Assembly: GCA_015075635.1 (NCBI GenBank) | Contig: JABTUA010000004.1 | Location: forward strand, 22,815-86,814 | Direction: 5' to 3' | Length of the DNA: 64,000 nt | Source: Polyangiaceae bacterium | Lineage (GTDB): Bacteria; Myxococcota_A; Polyangia; Polyangiales; Polyangiaceae | In this document: positions 1 to 8,736 of the stretch, in pieces | How the letters are laid out: each line of letters starts with the position of its first letter | Position numbering within the stretch: position 1 is the stretch's first letter | The notes under the pieces: model-generated | What the model was told of the DNA's origin: nothing | What the model saw: only the letters and a program-made list of their open reading frames with translations | Databases searched by the model: none | Translations under genes and position numbers: made by a program

Positions 1-310
1 TCTGTCCCAGGGACTCTCCGCTCAGGAGATCCATCACCATCACGGGCGCGCCGTCCGCCAGGAGGAAGATGTCGTGGATGCGGATGACGTTCGGATGGTT
101 GACGGAGGTGGCCGCTCGGGCTTCGCGCATGAAGCGACGCACGGCCGCTGCGTTCTTCGTGGCCTCCGGCTTCAGGAACTTCAGAGCCACGGTGCTGCGA
201 GTCAAGAGATGGCTCGCAGCCCACACCGACCCCATTCCGCCCTCGCCCAGGAGGTGGTCGAGCCGATAGCGATCGGCGATCACCACTCCGGCTGCGAAGT
301 CGCCACCCAT
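1..310 (-). CDS. Serine/threonine protein kinase, N-terminal part (runs off the window)
   Basis: This is the first 103 codons of a eukaryote-type Ser/Thr kinase; the rest lies beyond base 1. The reverse strand from the ATG at 310 reads into a glycine-rich loop (GEGGMGSVW, about residues 23-31), then the beta-3 strand with the ATP-binding lysine (VALKFLK) and a conserved segment HPNVIRIHD. The arrangement matches the Pkn kinases of myxobacteria. The kinase domain begins within the first 15 residues, so there is no N-terminal sensor and the protein starts in the cytoplasm. Any C-terminal domain cannot be seen. It is followed on the same strand by nothing visible, and preceded by the PEGA-domain gene ending at 346. 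Confidence 0.9.
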   Translation of the reverse strand, partial: MGGDFAAGVVIADRYRLDHLLGEGGMGSVWAASHLLTRSTVALKFLKPEATKNAAAVRRFMREARAATSVNHPNVIRIHDIFLLADGAPVMVMDLLSGESLGQ

Positions 311-345
311 GGGCTCATGTTAGCCGCTTTTTCCGGGTCTCGCCC

Positions 346-1383
346 CTAGAACCGCACGCCCTTTGGCTGCACCACCCAGCCGGTGTTCCCTCCCTCGTAA
401 GGCGGAGGACTCGGGTCGTCACGCGTGAGCGCGTAGGTGAGAAAAGCCCCGCCGGCGAGCACCACGCCGGCGCCCGCCCAGAACCACCAGCGCTTCGTGA
501 GCGGGACGCGCTCCGGCGACATGCTGGCCCTGAGGTCCGACTGCTCCCCGGCGCTCACGGTGATCACGCTCTCGAAGTCGTCGTAACCGTCCTTCTTCAC
601 CAGCACGCGATGCGTGCCAGCGGGGCGAAGCACGTCCACCGGAACGGGCCCCATGTCCGCCCCGTTCACCGAGACGATCGCGTCCGCCACGTTCGAGGAG
701 ACCCGCAGCGTGGCCGGCAAGCGGGAGAGCTCGAGCACCAGAGGCGGCTGCTTGCCCGTGCCGAAGGTCTTGTTGAGCACGACGTCTGCGTAACCCTTGC
801 GCGTCACGGTGATCACGTGGGCCCCCGGATCGAGGATCAGGTCGAACTCGCGCGCGCTCATGCTCCGCCCCTTGCCCGGCGGCAGCACACCAGCCACGAA
901 CGCCGGACGAGCGCCCCCCGTGCCGCGCGGGGACAGCGGCCGCCCGTCCACCGAGATCGAGACGTTCGCTTGCCGGAGCGAGACGGGCACTCGTGCCAGA
1001 GTCGTCTCGATCTGCTCCAAGAAGCCTTTGGCGTCCGCGGCCAGATTCGGCGGCAACTCCGATCCGGGGGTCTGTTCGGCCAGTGCCCGCTCCAGCGTGG
1101 CCTGAGCCAGCGTGTAGTGACTCATCGCACGCTGGCAGGCTCCGACGTTGAAAGTCGTGACCGGGTGCGGCCGAAGACGAGCCGAGGCCTCGAAGGCGAC
1201 CAGCGCATCGCCGAACTTGGCGTTCTTCACCAGCTCGACGCCCCGGTTGAACTCCGCGCGCGCTTTCGTGCTGCGCTCGTCTTCGACGCTGGCTGGTGGC
1301 TCGCTCACCGCTTGGGCACGAGCGAGGCCCGCGGAGAGCGAAATTGCCAGTGTCCAATGCAGGAGCGCTTTGAGCGATCTCAT
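346..1383 (-). CDS. Exported TPR/PEGA-domain membrane protein
   Basis: This 345-aa protein starts with a signal peptide (about residues 1-23, ending ARAQ). A TPR-like helical region at about 38-110 includes an RGVELVKNAKFGDALVAFE-type repeat. Two PEGA-like beta modules follow: about 131-220, with GAHVITVTRKGY, and 224-288, with GTHRVLVKKDGY. A membrane helix lies at about 299-320, with a short tail after it. The ATG at 1383 is preferred over the one at 1395 because a GGAGG ribosome binding site lies 5 bases before it. PEGA proteins are common in myxobacteria and are thought to bind surface components; the substrate is unknown. The neighbouring kinase and FGE-like lipoproteins suggest an envelope-sensing role, but this is only inferred. 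Confidence 0.75.
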   Translation of the reverse strand: MRSLKALLHWTLAISLSAGLARAQAVSEPPASVEDERSTKARAEFNRGVELVKNAKFGDALVAFEASARLRPHPVTTFNVGACQRAMSHYTLAQATLERALAEQTPGSELPPNLAADAKGFLEQIETTLARVPVSLRQANVSISVDGRPLSPRGTGGARPAFVAGVLPPGKGRSMSAREFDLILDPGAHVITVTRKGYADVVLNKTFGTGKQPPLVLELSRLPATLRVSSNVADAIVSVNGADMGPVPVDVLRPAGTHRVLVKKDGYDDFESVITVSAGEQSDLRASMSPERVPLTKRWWFWAGAGVVLAGGAFLTYALTRDDPSPPPYEGGNTGWVVQPKGVRF

Positions 1384-1417
1384 CTTTACCTCCATCGTCT
1401 GTGCCCGCCGGTGAGCA

Positions 1418-2779
1418 TCACGGCCCCCAAGACTTCACGCAGCGAACCCCAGCGGGCGCGCTAGGGATCTTGCGGTCGAACAGATTTCGCGCCGACGCTC
1501 GCGCGTAGAACGGCGACGCCGACCAGTAACCGCCGCGGAGCGCTTTGTCCGGCGGGGGATCAGTGCTCACTTCGCACTTCGGGTTCTCGAGCGGAAACGT
1601 GTCGTACTGCCAGCACTCGGAGTCGAAGGTGGCGAAATCGTCCTGGACCCACTCCGCGACGTTCCCCGCCATGTTCTCGATGCCGAGCGCCGAAACGTCG
1701 CCCGGCATGCCGCCGACCACCGGCCCCACCTGCTTCACCGTACTGGCGTCGTGGCACGCGACCGAGGCCCCTTCGAAGACCGACGACCTGCCGACGTAAG
1801 CCTTGCCGCATACATCACCGTCGTTCCCCCACGGGAAGGCGTCCTCGGCCGGCGCGTTGCTTGCGGCGTACTCCCACTCGGCCTCGGTCGGAAGGCGCTT
1901 TCCCTGCGCCGCGCAGATCTCCGAAGCCGCCTTCCAGGAGATGCAGTTGACCGGGTAGGCGTCGTTGGCGTGATCGTCCAACCCCAGGAAGGTGCAGAAC
2001 GTCAGCGAAGCGTTCTTCGCCACCGGCGCCGTGGCCACCAGCCCCTGCTGGAGCAGCGCCTCCACCGTGCCTACGGTCTGTTCCCGGACGTCGATCGCGA
2101 ACGGAGCGAGCTGCACCACGCGTTCCGGCGCGTCCGCGTAGGCTCCGACGCGCACCGGAATGAACGAGCCCAGCAGGAACAGCCCGCCGGGGACGCAGAC
2201 CATGCCTTCGGGGATGGGCCCCGGACAAGGCACGGGGGCCGCCGGCGCCCAGCTGCCGGCCTGGGGGGGATTTGCCGGCGGTGGGCCTAGCGCGGGCGCC
2301 GGCACCGGCGCTCGCGTGACCGGATCGCAGGTGGAAGGGGTCGCCGGATCCGCGGGCACGTCGAAACAACGCGCAGGGAGCTCGAGCATCACCTTGCGGA
2401 TCCCCGCCGCCATCGGCAGTCGGCCAACTGCGTCCAGCAGCGCAGTCCCCGCGGGGAGCCCGTCCGGCCCGACGTTGGCGGCCCGATACAGACGCGCGCG
2501 CACGAGCGAGGCGCGCGCGGAGGCTTCGATCCCGAACGACAGTGGGAACCGGTCCGCGCTCGAAGCGTCGAACGAGCGCTGGCATCCCGAGCACGCCAGC
2601 GCACCCGCCGCGTCCAGCACCTCGACCAGCAGGCGATCTCCGAAGGTCGGCAGCGGCGCGTCAGTCGCAACGGTCACCAACCATTGATCCCGCGGCTGTG
2701 GTTCCGACGGCCCGCATGCCGTAGTCCAACAGGCAAGCGCCCCGGCTGCGCACGATGTCAGGAGTCGTCGTAGGCGCAT
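1418..2779 (-). CDS. Lipoprotein with formylglycine-generating-enzyme-like (FGE-sulfatase) domain
   Basis: This 453-aa protein has a lipoprotein-type signal (MRLRRLLTSC, cysteines at about residues 17-22). An N-terminal beta region of about 150 residues follows, then a Pro-rich stretch, then an FGE-sulfatase/SUMF1-fold domain at about 185-453. Family motifs seen are RLPTEAEWEYAA, GNVAEWVQD, ALRGGYW and GVRCV. True FGE oxidises a sulfatase cysteine using paired cysteines and copper; whether those are present in the right places cannot be decided here, and many lipoprotein members are non-catalytic ligand binders. The start overlaps the end of the upstream paralogue by 22 bp, so the two are probably co-transcribed. 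Confidence 0.75.
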   Translation of the reverse strand: MRLRRLLTSCAAGALACWTTACGPSEPQPRDQWLVTVATDAPLPTFGDRLLVEVLDAAGALACSGCQRSFDASSADRFPLSFGIEASARASLVRARLYRAANVGPDGLPAGTALLDAVGRLPMAAGIRKVMLELPARCFDVPADPATPSTCDPVTRAPVPAPALGPPPANPPQAGSWAPAAPVPCPGPIPEGMVCVPGGLFLLGSFIPVRVGAYADAPERVVQLAPFAIDVREQTVGTVEALLQQGLVATAPVAKNASLTFCTFLGLDDHANDAYPVNCISWKAASEICAAQGKRLPTEAEWEYAASNAPAEDAFPWGNDGDVCGKAYVGRSSVFEGASVACHDASTVKQVGPVVGGMPGDVSALGIENMAGNVAEWVQDDFATFDSECWQYDTFPLENPKCEVSTDPPPDKALRGGYWSASPFYARASARNLFDRKIPSAPAGVRCVKSWGP

Positions 2780-4161
2780 CGGAACCCCACTGTCGGAGCC
2801 AGGACGTCGTTCTTGGACCGGAGCGGCAGTCGCGAGGCCGAGAGCGCGGCGTTCCAGCTGCCGCCGCGGGCCGTGTTCTGGAGGTTGGTCGCCCCGGGGC
2901 AGCGCGGATTCCGCAGCACGCGCTCCGCCTGCCAGCAGCCCTCGGAGTACGAAACGAAGGCGTCCAGAGTGAACTCCCTCACGCCTCCGGTCAGATCCAC
3001 CACACCGTCCCGCGTGACGTCGCCGAGACCGTTGCATGCGGCGCTCGCGAGGTGCGAGCCGACGGGCTCGATGCCCACCCCGTCGCACTCGGGCTCGGAG
3101 GTGATGTCGAGGCTACTGCGCGCCATGCTGGCGGCGCAGCACGGAGCCGAGCCACCCCAGGCGTACAGGTGTCGCTGACCGCGGCCGCGGGCCGCGTATT
3201 CCCACTCGGCTTCGCTCGGCAAGCGACCGCCCAGGAGCTCGCAGGTCTTGGCCGCGTTCTCCCATCCGATGCAGTTGAGCGGCAGCTGATCGTTCGCGTC
3301 GTCGTCGGGCCCGCGCCACGTACAGAATGAGTAAGCGGAGTCGGGGTCGGGATTCTGCAGCATGGGCGCGGCACCCGTTACCTTCCCCGCTTTGACCAGT
3401 GCCCGGTAGCGCCCGACGGTGAGCTCGTGAGTGTCCATGAAGAAGGGCGAGATCAGGACCGGTCGCAATGGCGTCAGCGCCTCCGGCTCCGGGGTCAGAT
3501 CGACGATGGTGGTGTCGCCCAGCACCGCGAAGCCGCCGGGGATGCACAGAGTGTCAGGCGCGGGCGCACGCTTGCACTGCTCCGCCCGGGCTCCCGGCCA
3601 TGTCCCAGCTTGAGTAGCTGGGGTGGCGTCGATTCGGATGACTCCAGAGGCGGCGGGTGCCATCGGCTGGTCGGCGTCGATGCACGTGGTGGCCGGCCCC
3701 AGGAAGCTGGGGGCTGCACCGCGGCAGCTCGCGTCCACCACCACGAGAGCTCGCTCGAGCCCGGTGGGAGCAGGCAGCTCCACGGCACGGGCGATGCTCG
3801 TCTCCGCGAGCGGGACCGACTCACCCTCGACGTTCGTGCTGAACAGCCCTCGGTAGACCTGAATGCGGAGCCGCACGGGTTGATCCGTCGCGATGCCGAA
3901 GCTCACGGGCCAGTCGCGCTCGTCCGGGCGCACGATCGTCTCGCTGGCAATGGTCTGGTTCTGAGCGTCGAGGACGTCGATCTTCAGCGTGTCCACGCTG
4001 GCGTCCGCGGATAGACTCGGGTCCAGAGCCAGCTGTCCGACCAACGGCGCGGTGGTGTCCACCACGACCACGTACTGCGGGCGAGGCTCGACTTCTTCGC
4101 CACACCCGGCTGCCAGAACGACCGTGGCCAGGGCCGCAAGACTCCGCCTTCCCCTGCGCAT
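2758..4161 (-). CDS. Lipoprotein with FGE-sulfatase domain, paralogue of the next gene
   Basis: This 467-aa protein starts at the ATG whose signal peptide ends in a clear lipobox (LAAGC, Cys at about residue 19). Like its downstream neighbour it has an N-terminal beta module ending in the shared phrase VSFGI (LSFGI in the neighbour). A C-terminal FGE-type domain carries FMDTHELTVGRYRALV, RLPSEAEWEYAARG, ARGGSW and GFRCAY. The longer open frame upstream (to 4623) has no signal peptide and overlaps the divergent gene at 4249, so it was rejected. The tandem paralogues probably arose by duplication and then diverged. An enzyme role is unproven; these may be exported structural or recognition proteins. 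Confidence 0.75.
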   Translation of the reverse strand: MRRGRRSLAALATVVLAAGCGEEVEPRPQYVVVVDTTAPLVGQLALDPSLSADASVDTLKIDVLDAQNQTIASETIVRPDERDWPVSFGIATDQPVRLRIQVYRGLFSTNVEGESVPLAETSIARAVELPAPTGLERALVVVDASCRGAAPSFLGPATTCIDADQPMAPAASGVIRIDATPATQAGTWPGARAEQCKRAPAPDTLCIPGGFAVLGDTTIVDLTPEPEALTPLRPVLISPFFMDTHELTVGRYRALVKAGKVTGAAPMLQNPDPDSAYSFCTWRGPDDDANDQLPLNCIGWENAAKTCELLGGRLPSEAEWEYAARGRGQRHLYAWGGSAPCCAASMARSSLDITSEPECDGVGIEPVGSHLASAACNGLGDVTRDGVVDLTGGVREFTLDAFVSYSEGCWQAERVLRNPRCPGATNLQNTARGGSWNAALSASRLPLRSKNDVLAPTVGFRCAYDDS

Positions 4162-4248
4162 CCGCGCGGTATTGTTCGTCGGTGCTCGCGCCGGCACAAG
4201 CCCCTTGCCGAGCGCGCCAGTGGCGTGTCCAATCGCCGCAGGGGAAGC

Positions 4249-5139
4249 ATGCTGCAGAGATTGACCGCGATCGGCCTTCTGGGAGCCGTGCTGGGGGTGG
4301 CGTGTGGGAGCTCGAGCTCCGATGACCCTGGCTCTGGCGGCAGCGGCGGCACCGGTGGGTCGGCCCAGAGCTTCGGCGCGAGTGATTGCGGCCAGTGCGT
4401 CGCCTCGAGCTGCGCCTTGGAGCGCAGTGCATGCGGCGCCGAACCGGCTTGTGCCAGCGTTCTGGGCTGCATCGAGGCCTGTCCCGCGGAGGCAGGGGGC
4501 GGACCGATTGCGTCGTGCGAGACCGGCTGCAGCTCGCCCGCGGACGGACCGGCGAAGGCGGCCTTCGACGCGTACTCGACGTGTCGAGCCGCGGCGCCCT
4601 GCGCGGCCTGCGGTGCCGTTCAAGACGGCGGAGGAGGAGCCTCCGGCGCGTCGAAGGTCCTCGACCAGGAGTGCGGTCCGTCAACCAAGACGCACAAGTG
4701 TCTCAAATGCCTCGATGAGCAGTGCTGCAAGACCGAAGCGGCGTGCAACCAGAGTGCGGAGTGCAAGGCCGCCTATCAGTGCTGGAAGGACTGTCCGGAC
4801 ACCGCCTGCTTGGAGGCGTGCTTCGCGCAGCACCCGGACGGAGTGCAGCTCTTCCTCGAGCAGAACGCCTGCCCGCTCGCGCTGTGCGCGACGCCCGAGA
4901 GTTGCCTCGCGGATCCGGGGCCCGAGCTCATCTGCGACAACCAATACTGCCGCGAGCTCCGCGTCGCCTGCTTCGTCATCCTCGACTGCTACCTGATGTT
5001 CAACTGCCGCGCGGGGTGCGTGGCGCTCCCGCTGGCGGAGCAGCCCACGTGCCTGACCAAGTGCGAGGAAGGTCGCAGTCAGGAAGCGCTGGACGCCTAC
5101 GATGCCTGGGGGCTGTGCTCGGAGGCCAAGTGCCCGTGA
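4249..5139 (+). CDS. Cysteine-rich lipoprotein of unknown function
   Basis: This 296-aa protein has a lipoprotein signal (MLQRLTAIGL, lipobox GVAC, Cys at about residue 19), a short Ser/Gly/Asp linker, and then more than thirty cysteines. Many sit in C-x3-C or CxxC spacings (CGQC, CAAC, CLKCLDEQCC), which suggests repeated disulfide-bonded modules in the periplasm or on the surface. The ATG at 4249 follows a purine-rich AGGGGAAG site; the GTG at 4225 would put extra basic residues before the signal. It is divergent from the FGE-like pair, with 87 bp between starts. Cys-rich lipoproteins of this type are frequent in Sorangiineae and none has a known role. Confidence 0.7.
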   Translation: MLQRLTAIGLLGAVLGVACGSSSSDDPGSGGSGGTGGSAQSFGASDCGQCVASSCALERSACGAEPACASVLGCIEACPAEAGGGPIASCETGCSSPADGPAKAAFDAYSTCRAAAPCAACGAVQDGGGGASGASKVLDQECGPSTKTHKCLKCLDEQCCKTEAACNQSAECKAAYQCWKDCPDTACLEACFAQHPDGVQLFLEQNACPLALCATPESCLADPGPELICDNQYCRELRVACFVILDCYLMFNCRAGCVALPLAEQPTCLTKCEEGRSQEALDAYDAWGLCSEAKCP

Positions 5140-5219
5140 ACGCTGGTCAGTGAACCGCCCACGGCACCCGACTTCGCGCAGCGCGCAGCGTTGGACCCAC
5201 CCAGCTTCACACGCGCGCC

Positions 5220-6815
5220 TCAGAAGATGACCGTGAACGGGAGGTCGTGCGTGTCCTTGCCGCCGTACGCGCTGGTCTTCACGCCGTACATGATGCCGAT
5301 GGCGCAGGTCGCGCGGGAGTTGCCGAGGTCCTTGGGCGCGACGATCACCCTCTTCGCGAAGCCGTTCGGCTGAATGGTCACCGTGCCCCCGATCGCCGCG
5401 GGGCCCGGGTGGCTCTTGCAGGCCGTGCCCGCCCACGTCGCCTTGGTCTGCACGGCGCTCTGCGCGGCGGCCGCGTTGTACGGGGGAAGCTCGGGCTCCG
5501 CCGCCGAGGCCGAGGGCACGGGCTTCGCGGCTCCGGCATCGGGAACGGGCGCGGTCGTCGCGCTGTGCGGACGAGGGGTCTTGGCGACGGGCGCGGTCGC
5601 GCTCGGCGCGGGCTCGGCCGCGACCTCGGACGCGCTCGGCGGGAGCGGCGCCGCGGGCGGCGAGGTGCTGTTCGACGCCAGCGGCAGCTCGTCGCCGTCG
5701 CGGAAATAGAGGTAAGCGGCGACTGCGGCGATGGCGCCGAACACCGCGAGGAGGCCGGCCATCGACAGCAAGACGAGGCCCAGCGCGCCCGGCTTCTTGG
5801 GCCGGGTCGGCAGCGCCGCCACGGTGGTGGGCACGGCGGTGGCGCTGACCGGCGACGACGCGACGCTCGGAGCGCTGGGAGCGGGCGGCGGCGCGAAGCT
5901 CGGCAAGGCGGCCGCGCCGAGCACCTCGCCGAGGAGCGCGCTCGCGGCCTCGGCGGCGCTCGGGAAGCGCGCTGCTGGGTCCCGCGCGACCGCCCGCGCG
6001 AACCAGGCGTCGAAGCCGGGCGGCAACGTCACCGGCACGCCCAGCTCCCGCGCGCGCGTCGAGGCCGGCTCGAGCGGCTCGAACAGGACCTCGCGCATCA
6101 ACTGCGGAACGGAGGCGCCGCCAGCGTTGCCGGCGCGCCAGTAGATCTTGCCGGTGGCGAGCCAGAACGCCAGGAGCCCCAGCGCCCAGACGTCGCTCGC
6201 CGGCGACACCTGGCTCCGGAGCTCCGTCTGCTCCGGCGCCATCCACATCGGCGTGCCCATGGCAGCCGTGGACGAGGTCTCCGCGCCCGCCGAGACGCGC
6301 GCGATCCCGAAGTCGAGCACCTTGACCATCATCGGGTGGGAGGTGCTCTGCGTGGTCGCCAGGAACACGTTCTCGGGCTTGATGTCGCGGTGCACGATGC
6401 CCCGACCGTGCGCTGCCGCGAGCGCGTGGCACACCGGGCGCAAGATCTCGACGAGCTCGTGGGGCGGGAGCGCCCCGCGCCGCGCGACCCATTGGGCGAG
6501 GTTCTCGCCGGCGAGCAGCTCCATGGCGAGCCAGGGAACGCCAAGCACGGGATCGACGCCGGCACCCACGACTTGAACGACGTGGTCGCTCGGCACCATC
6601 GCCCCCACGCGGGCTTCGCGGCTGAAGCGCTCGCGCATGGCCGGATCCGCGACGAACGAGGGGTGCATGATCTTGAGCGCGCGCTCGCTGCCGGTGCTGA
6701 GCTGGCGCGCGACGTAGACGGCCCCCATGCCGCCCGCGCTGAGCAGGCGCTCCACCTGGAAGTCGCCACCGACGATGGTGCCGGGCGGGAGCTCCTTCAG
6801 CAGCGGATCCACCAC
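5220..6815 (-). CDS. Membrane-anchored serine/threonine protein kinase with AgmX-like tail
   Basis: This 531-aa protein is an intact Hanks-type kinase at about residues 18-290: glycine loop SAGGMGAVYVA, ATP lysine in ALKIM (K48), catalytic loop HRDIKPEN (142-149), DFG (168-170) and APEQ (193-196). A Pro/Ala linker and a single membrane helix (about 345-370) come next. An exported Ala/Pro-rich spacer leads to a C-terminal domain of about 80 residues with GGTVTIQPNGFAKRV, resembling the AgmX/PglI or TonB-C fold seen in myxobacterial proteins. The start is a GTG at 6815; no in-frame ATG lies nearby. It converges with the Cys-rich lipoprotein gene. The phosphorylation targets are unknown. Confidence 0.85.
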   Translation of the reverse strand: MVDPLLKELPPGTIVGGDFQVERLLSAGGMGAVYVARQLSTGSERALKIMHPSFVADPAMRERFSREARVGAMVPSDHVVQVVGAGVDPVLGVPWLAMELLAGENLAQWVARRGALPPHELVEILRPVCHALAAAHGRGIVHRDIKPENVFLATTQSTSHPMMVKVLDFGIARVSAGAETSSTAAMGTPMWMAPEQTELRSQVSPASDVWALGLLAFWLATGKIYWRAGNAGGASVPQLMREVLFEPLEPASTRARELGVPVTLPPGFDAWFARAVARDPAARFPSAAEAASALLGEVLGAAALPSFAPPPAPSAPSVASSPVSATAVPTTVAALPTRPKKPGALGLVLLSMAGLLAVFGAIAAVAAYLYFRDGDELPLASNSTSPPAAPLPPSASEVAAEPAPSATAPVAKTPRPHSATTAPVPDAGAAKPVPSASAAEPELPPYNAAAAQSAVQTKATWAGTACKSHPGPAAIGGTVTIQPNGFAKRVIVAPKDLGNSRATCAIGIMYGVKTSAYGGKDTHDLPFTVIF

Positions 6816-6824
6816 CGCAGCATA

Positions 6825-7016
6825 TCAGGGCAGGGGCAAGCCCACGCGCACGAGCGAGGTGGCCATCGCGACCCGCGCGATCAGCGGCTCTCCGGGAACA
6901 TCCAGGAGGAGCACCAGGTTGCCGCGGTCCGCGACGACCACGGGCTCGGCTGGCACGCCGAGCTCCGCTGCGAGCGCGCGAACCTCAGCGATGGCGGCGT
7001 CGGCGGACGGGGTCAC
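6825..7016 (-). pseudogene. Remnant of an aminoglycoside-type phosphotransferase N-terminus
   Basis: This open frame of 63 codons from a GTG resembles the first strands of the small-molecule kinase fold (APH family): a short helix, then GNLVLLLDVPGEPLIARVA, then TSLVRVG, and then it stops. A full APH protein needs about 250 more residues with a HGD and DxD motif, and none follow. The kinase gene at 6815 begins 9 bases later. It is most likely a truncated leftover, though a real small protein is possible. Confidence 0.4.
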
Positions 7017-7101
7017 GGGCCGAGGTGACAGCCAGAGTCGGGTCGAGTCAACGGAAGCCGATTCTGCCTCGCGCGCCCCGAAGCGGTGCTACGGTCGCCG
7101 A

Positions 7102-7554
7102 ATGGCAAAGCCCGTGAAGAAGCGGCGCGCGACCGCGGAGGCAGAGGCGTCGTTGGCGGCAGACCCACGCCTGCAGCCCGGGAGCGCCCGAGGTTGGTCA
7201 TCGGCGCAGGTGCTCGGTGTCTTGTGCGTCGGGCTCGCCGTCGGCGGCTTCGGCGGCTACACCGCGCGCGGCAGCGGCAAGACCGCGCAGAGCGCGGCGG
7301 CGCCGGCCGAGACGGTGGAGGGACCGCGCGTCGATCCTTCCGCGCCATCCGCGGCCGCGCCGCCTCCCGCCGCGGGCGCCGACAAGTTCGGCAGGCCGCC
7401 GGGCGACGAGCATTTCGGTCACGACCACCCGCCGGGCGAGGGCGCGCCGGGCGCCGCACCGGCACCGGCACCCGCACCGGCACCGGGCCCCGACGGCAAA
7501 GACTCGTTCGGTCGCGAACCGGGCAACGAGCACTTCGGTCACAACCATCAGTGA
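7102..7554 (+). CDS. Small membrane protein with two His-containing FGR..EHFGH repeats
   Basis: This 150-aa protein has a basic N-terminus, one membrane helix at about residues 33-55 (LGVLCVGLAVGGFGG), an Ala/Pro-rich outer segment and two copies of a motif. The copies are DKFGRPPGDEHFGHDH and, at the extreme C-terminus, DSFGREPGNEHFGHNH, separated by an Ala-Pro repeat. Three histidines per repeat with acidic neighbours suggest metal binding outside the membrane, but this is inference and no family is recognised. The ATG at 7102 was chosen because upstream codons have no protein-like composition. It ends 7 bp inside the convergent oxidoreductase gene. Confidence 0.65.
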   Translation: MAKPVKKRRATAEAEASLAADPRLQPGSARGWSSAQVLGVLCVGLAVGGFGGYTARGSGKTAQSAAAPAETVEGPRVDPSAPSAAAPPPAAGADKFGRPPGDEHFGHDHPPGEGAPGAAPAPAPAPAPGPDGKDSFGREPGNEHFGHNHQ

Positions 7555-8654
7555 GCGGCGTCGGCGCTCGCCGACATCCGGCCCGGAGCGAGCGCTGCGA
7601 TCAGCGGGTCGTCGCCGCCGAGCACGCACTTCGCCAAGAGCGCGCCCGCCGCGACGCCGGCGGTGAGCCCGTGGCCGCCCAGGCCCGCCAGCCAGAACAG
7701 ACCGGCGACGCGCGGATCCGCGCCGACCACGCTGGCCTTGTCGGGGGCGAAGGTGCGCAGGCACGCCCAATGGCGGCGCACTCGCGAGCCGGCGAGGGAC
7801 GGCGCCATCTTGCCGAGCTTCTCCCAGAGCAGCTCGAGCGCGGCGGGGTCGGCGGCGGGCTCCTCCGCGTGCCAAGGCACCGCGTCGCCGGGGCTCGCGA
7901 GCAGCGTGCCCGACTCGGGGCGGAAATACGCGCCGAGCTCGGCGTCCCAGACCGTGGGCGCGCTCGGCGGCGGCATCACGTCGGGCTCGAGCAGCACCAG
8001 GTGCCGGCGCACCGGCGTCAGCGGCAGCGGCGCGCCGCAGGTCGCGCCGACCCCGCTGGCCCAGGCGCCGCCGGCGATGACCACGACGTCGGCGCCGAAC
8101 TTGCGCCCGTTGCTCTCGACTCCGGTGACGCGGCCCGCGCTGCTCGACACGCGCGTCGCGTCGTGCCCGAGCTCGATGCGTCCGCCATGCCTGCGGATCT
8201 CTCGAGCGAGCGCAGTGGCGATGCCATGATTGTCGAGCACGCCGCCGCCAGGCACCCACAGCGCCGCAGTCGCGTGACCGCCCATGACCGCCGGCGCGCG
8301 CCGGACGAGCTCGTCGCGATCGAGCCACTCGTGCTCGATGCCCACGCTGGTCGAGATCTCGCTCAGCGGCACCAGCGCTTCACGTGCGCGCGAGCTGAGC
8401 AGGAGCCCGTCTTGCCTCAGCCACTCTCGCCGCGCACCGCACAGCTCGTCGAAGAGCGCCGCGCTCCGGACCCCGAGCTCGGCGACCGCCCGCGGGCTCT
8501 CGACCGCGCGATAGATGGCCGCGTTCTTCCCCGAGCTGTGCGCGAAGAGCTGCGCCTCGCGCTCGAGCAGCAAGAGCTCGCGCGCGCCTGCTCGAACCAG
8601 ACCCCACGCTGCTGCGAGGCCGGCAATTCCACCACCGATGACGACGACCGACAT
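7548..8654 (-). CDS. FAD-dependent oxidoreductase of the DAO (D-amino-acid oxidase/glycine oxidase) family
   Basis: This 368-aa protein opens with a Rossmann dinucleotide motif (VVVIGGGIAGLAAAW), an acidic end to the second strand (LLLLERE) and the family's SSGKNAAIYR segment that contacts the flavin. The C-terminal part has GLFWLAGLGGHGLTAGVAAG, the second FAD contact of DAO-fold enzymes. The length fits glycine oxidase or D-arginine dehydrogenase. The substrate is probably an amino acid or other amine; specificity cannot be read. The ATG at 8654 puts the GxGxxG motif at the usual distance from the N-terminus. It is divergent from heme A synthase, with 82 bp between them. Confidence 0.8.
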   Translation of the reverse strand: MSVVVIGGGIAGLAAAWGLVRAGARELLLLEREAQLFAHSSGKNAAIYRAVESPRAVAELGVRSAALFDELCGARREWLRQDGLLLSSRAREALVPLSEISTSVGIEHEWLDRDELVRRAPAVMGGHATAALWVPGGGVLDNHGIATALAREIRRHGGRIELGHDATRVSSSAGRVTGVESNGRKFGADVVVIAGGAWASGVGATCGAPLPLTPVRRHLVLLEPDVMPPPSAPTVWDAELGAYFRPESGTLLASPGDAVPWHAEEPAADPAALELLWEKLGKMAPSLAGSRVRRHWACLRTFAPDKASVVGADPRVAGLFWLAGLGGHGLTAGVAAGALLAKCVLGGDDPLIAALAPGRMSASADAAH

Positions 8655-8736
8655 GAGAGGCAACGAGGGCGGCTTGACGCCCGTGAAATCCGCGGCAAAG
8701 CATACGCGCCCGCCGCCGGCTGGGCGACCTCATCTC

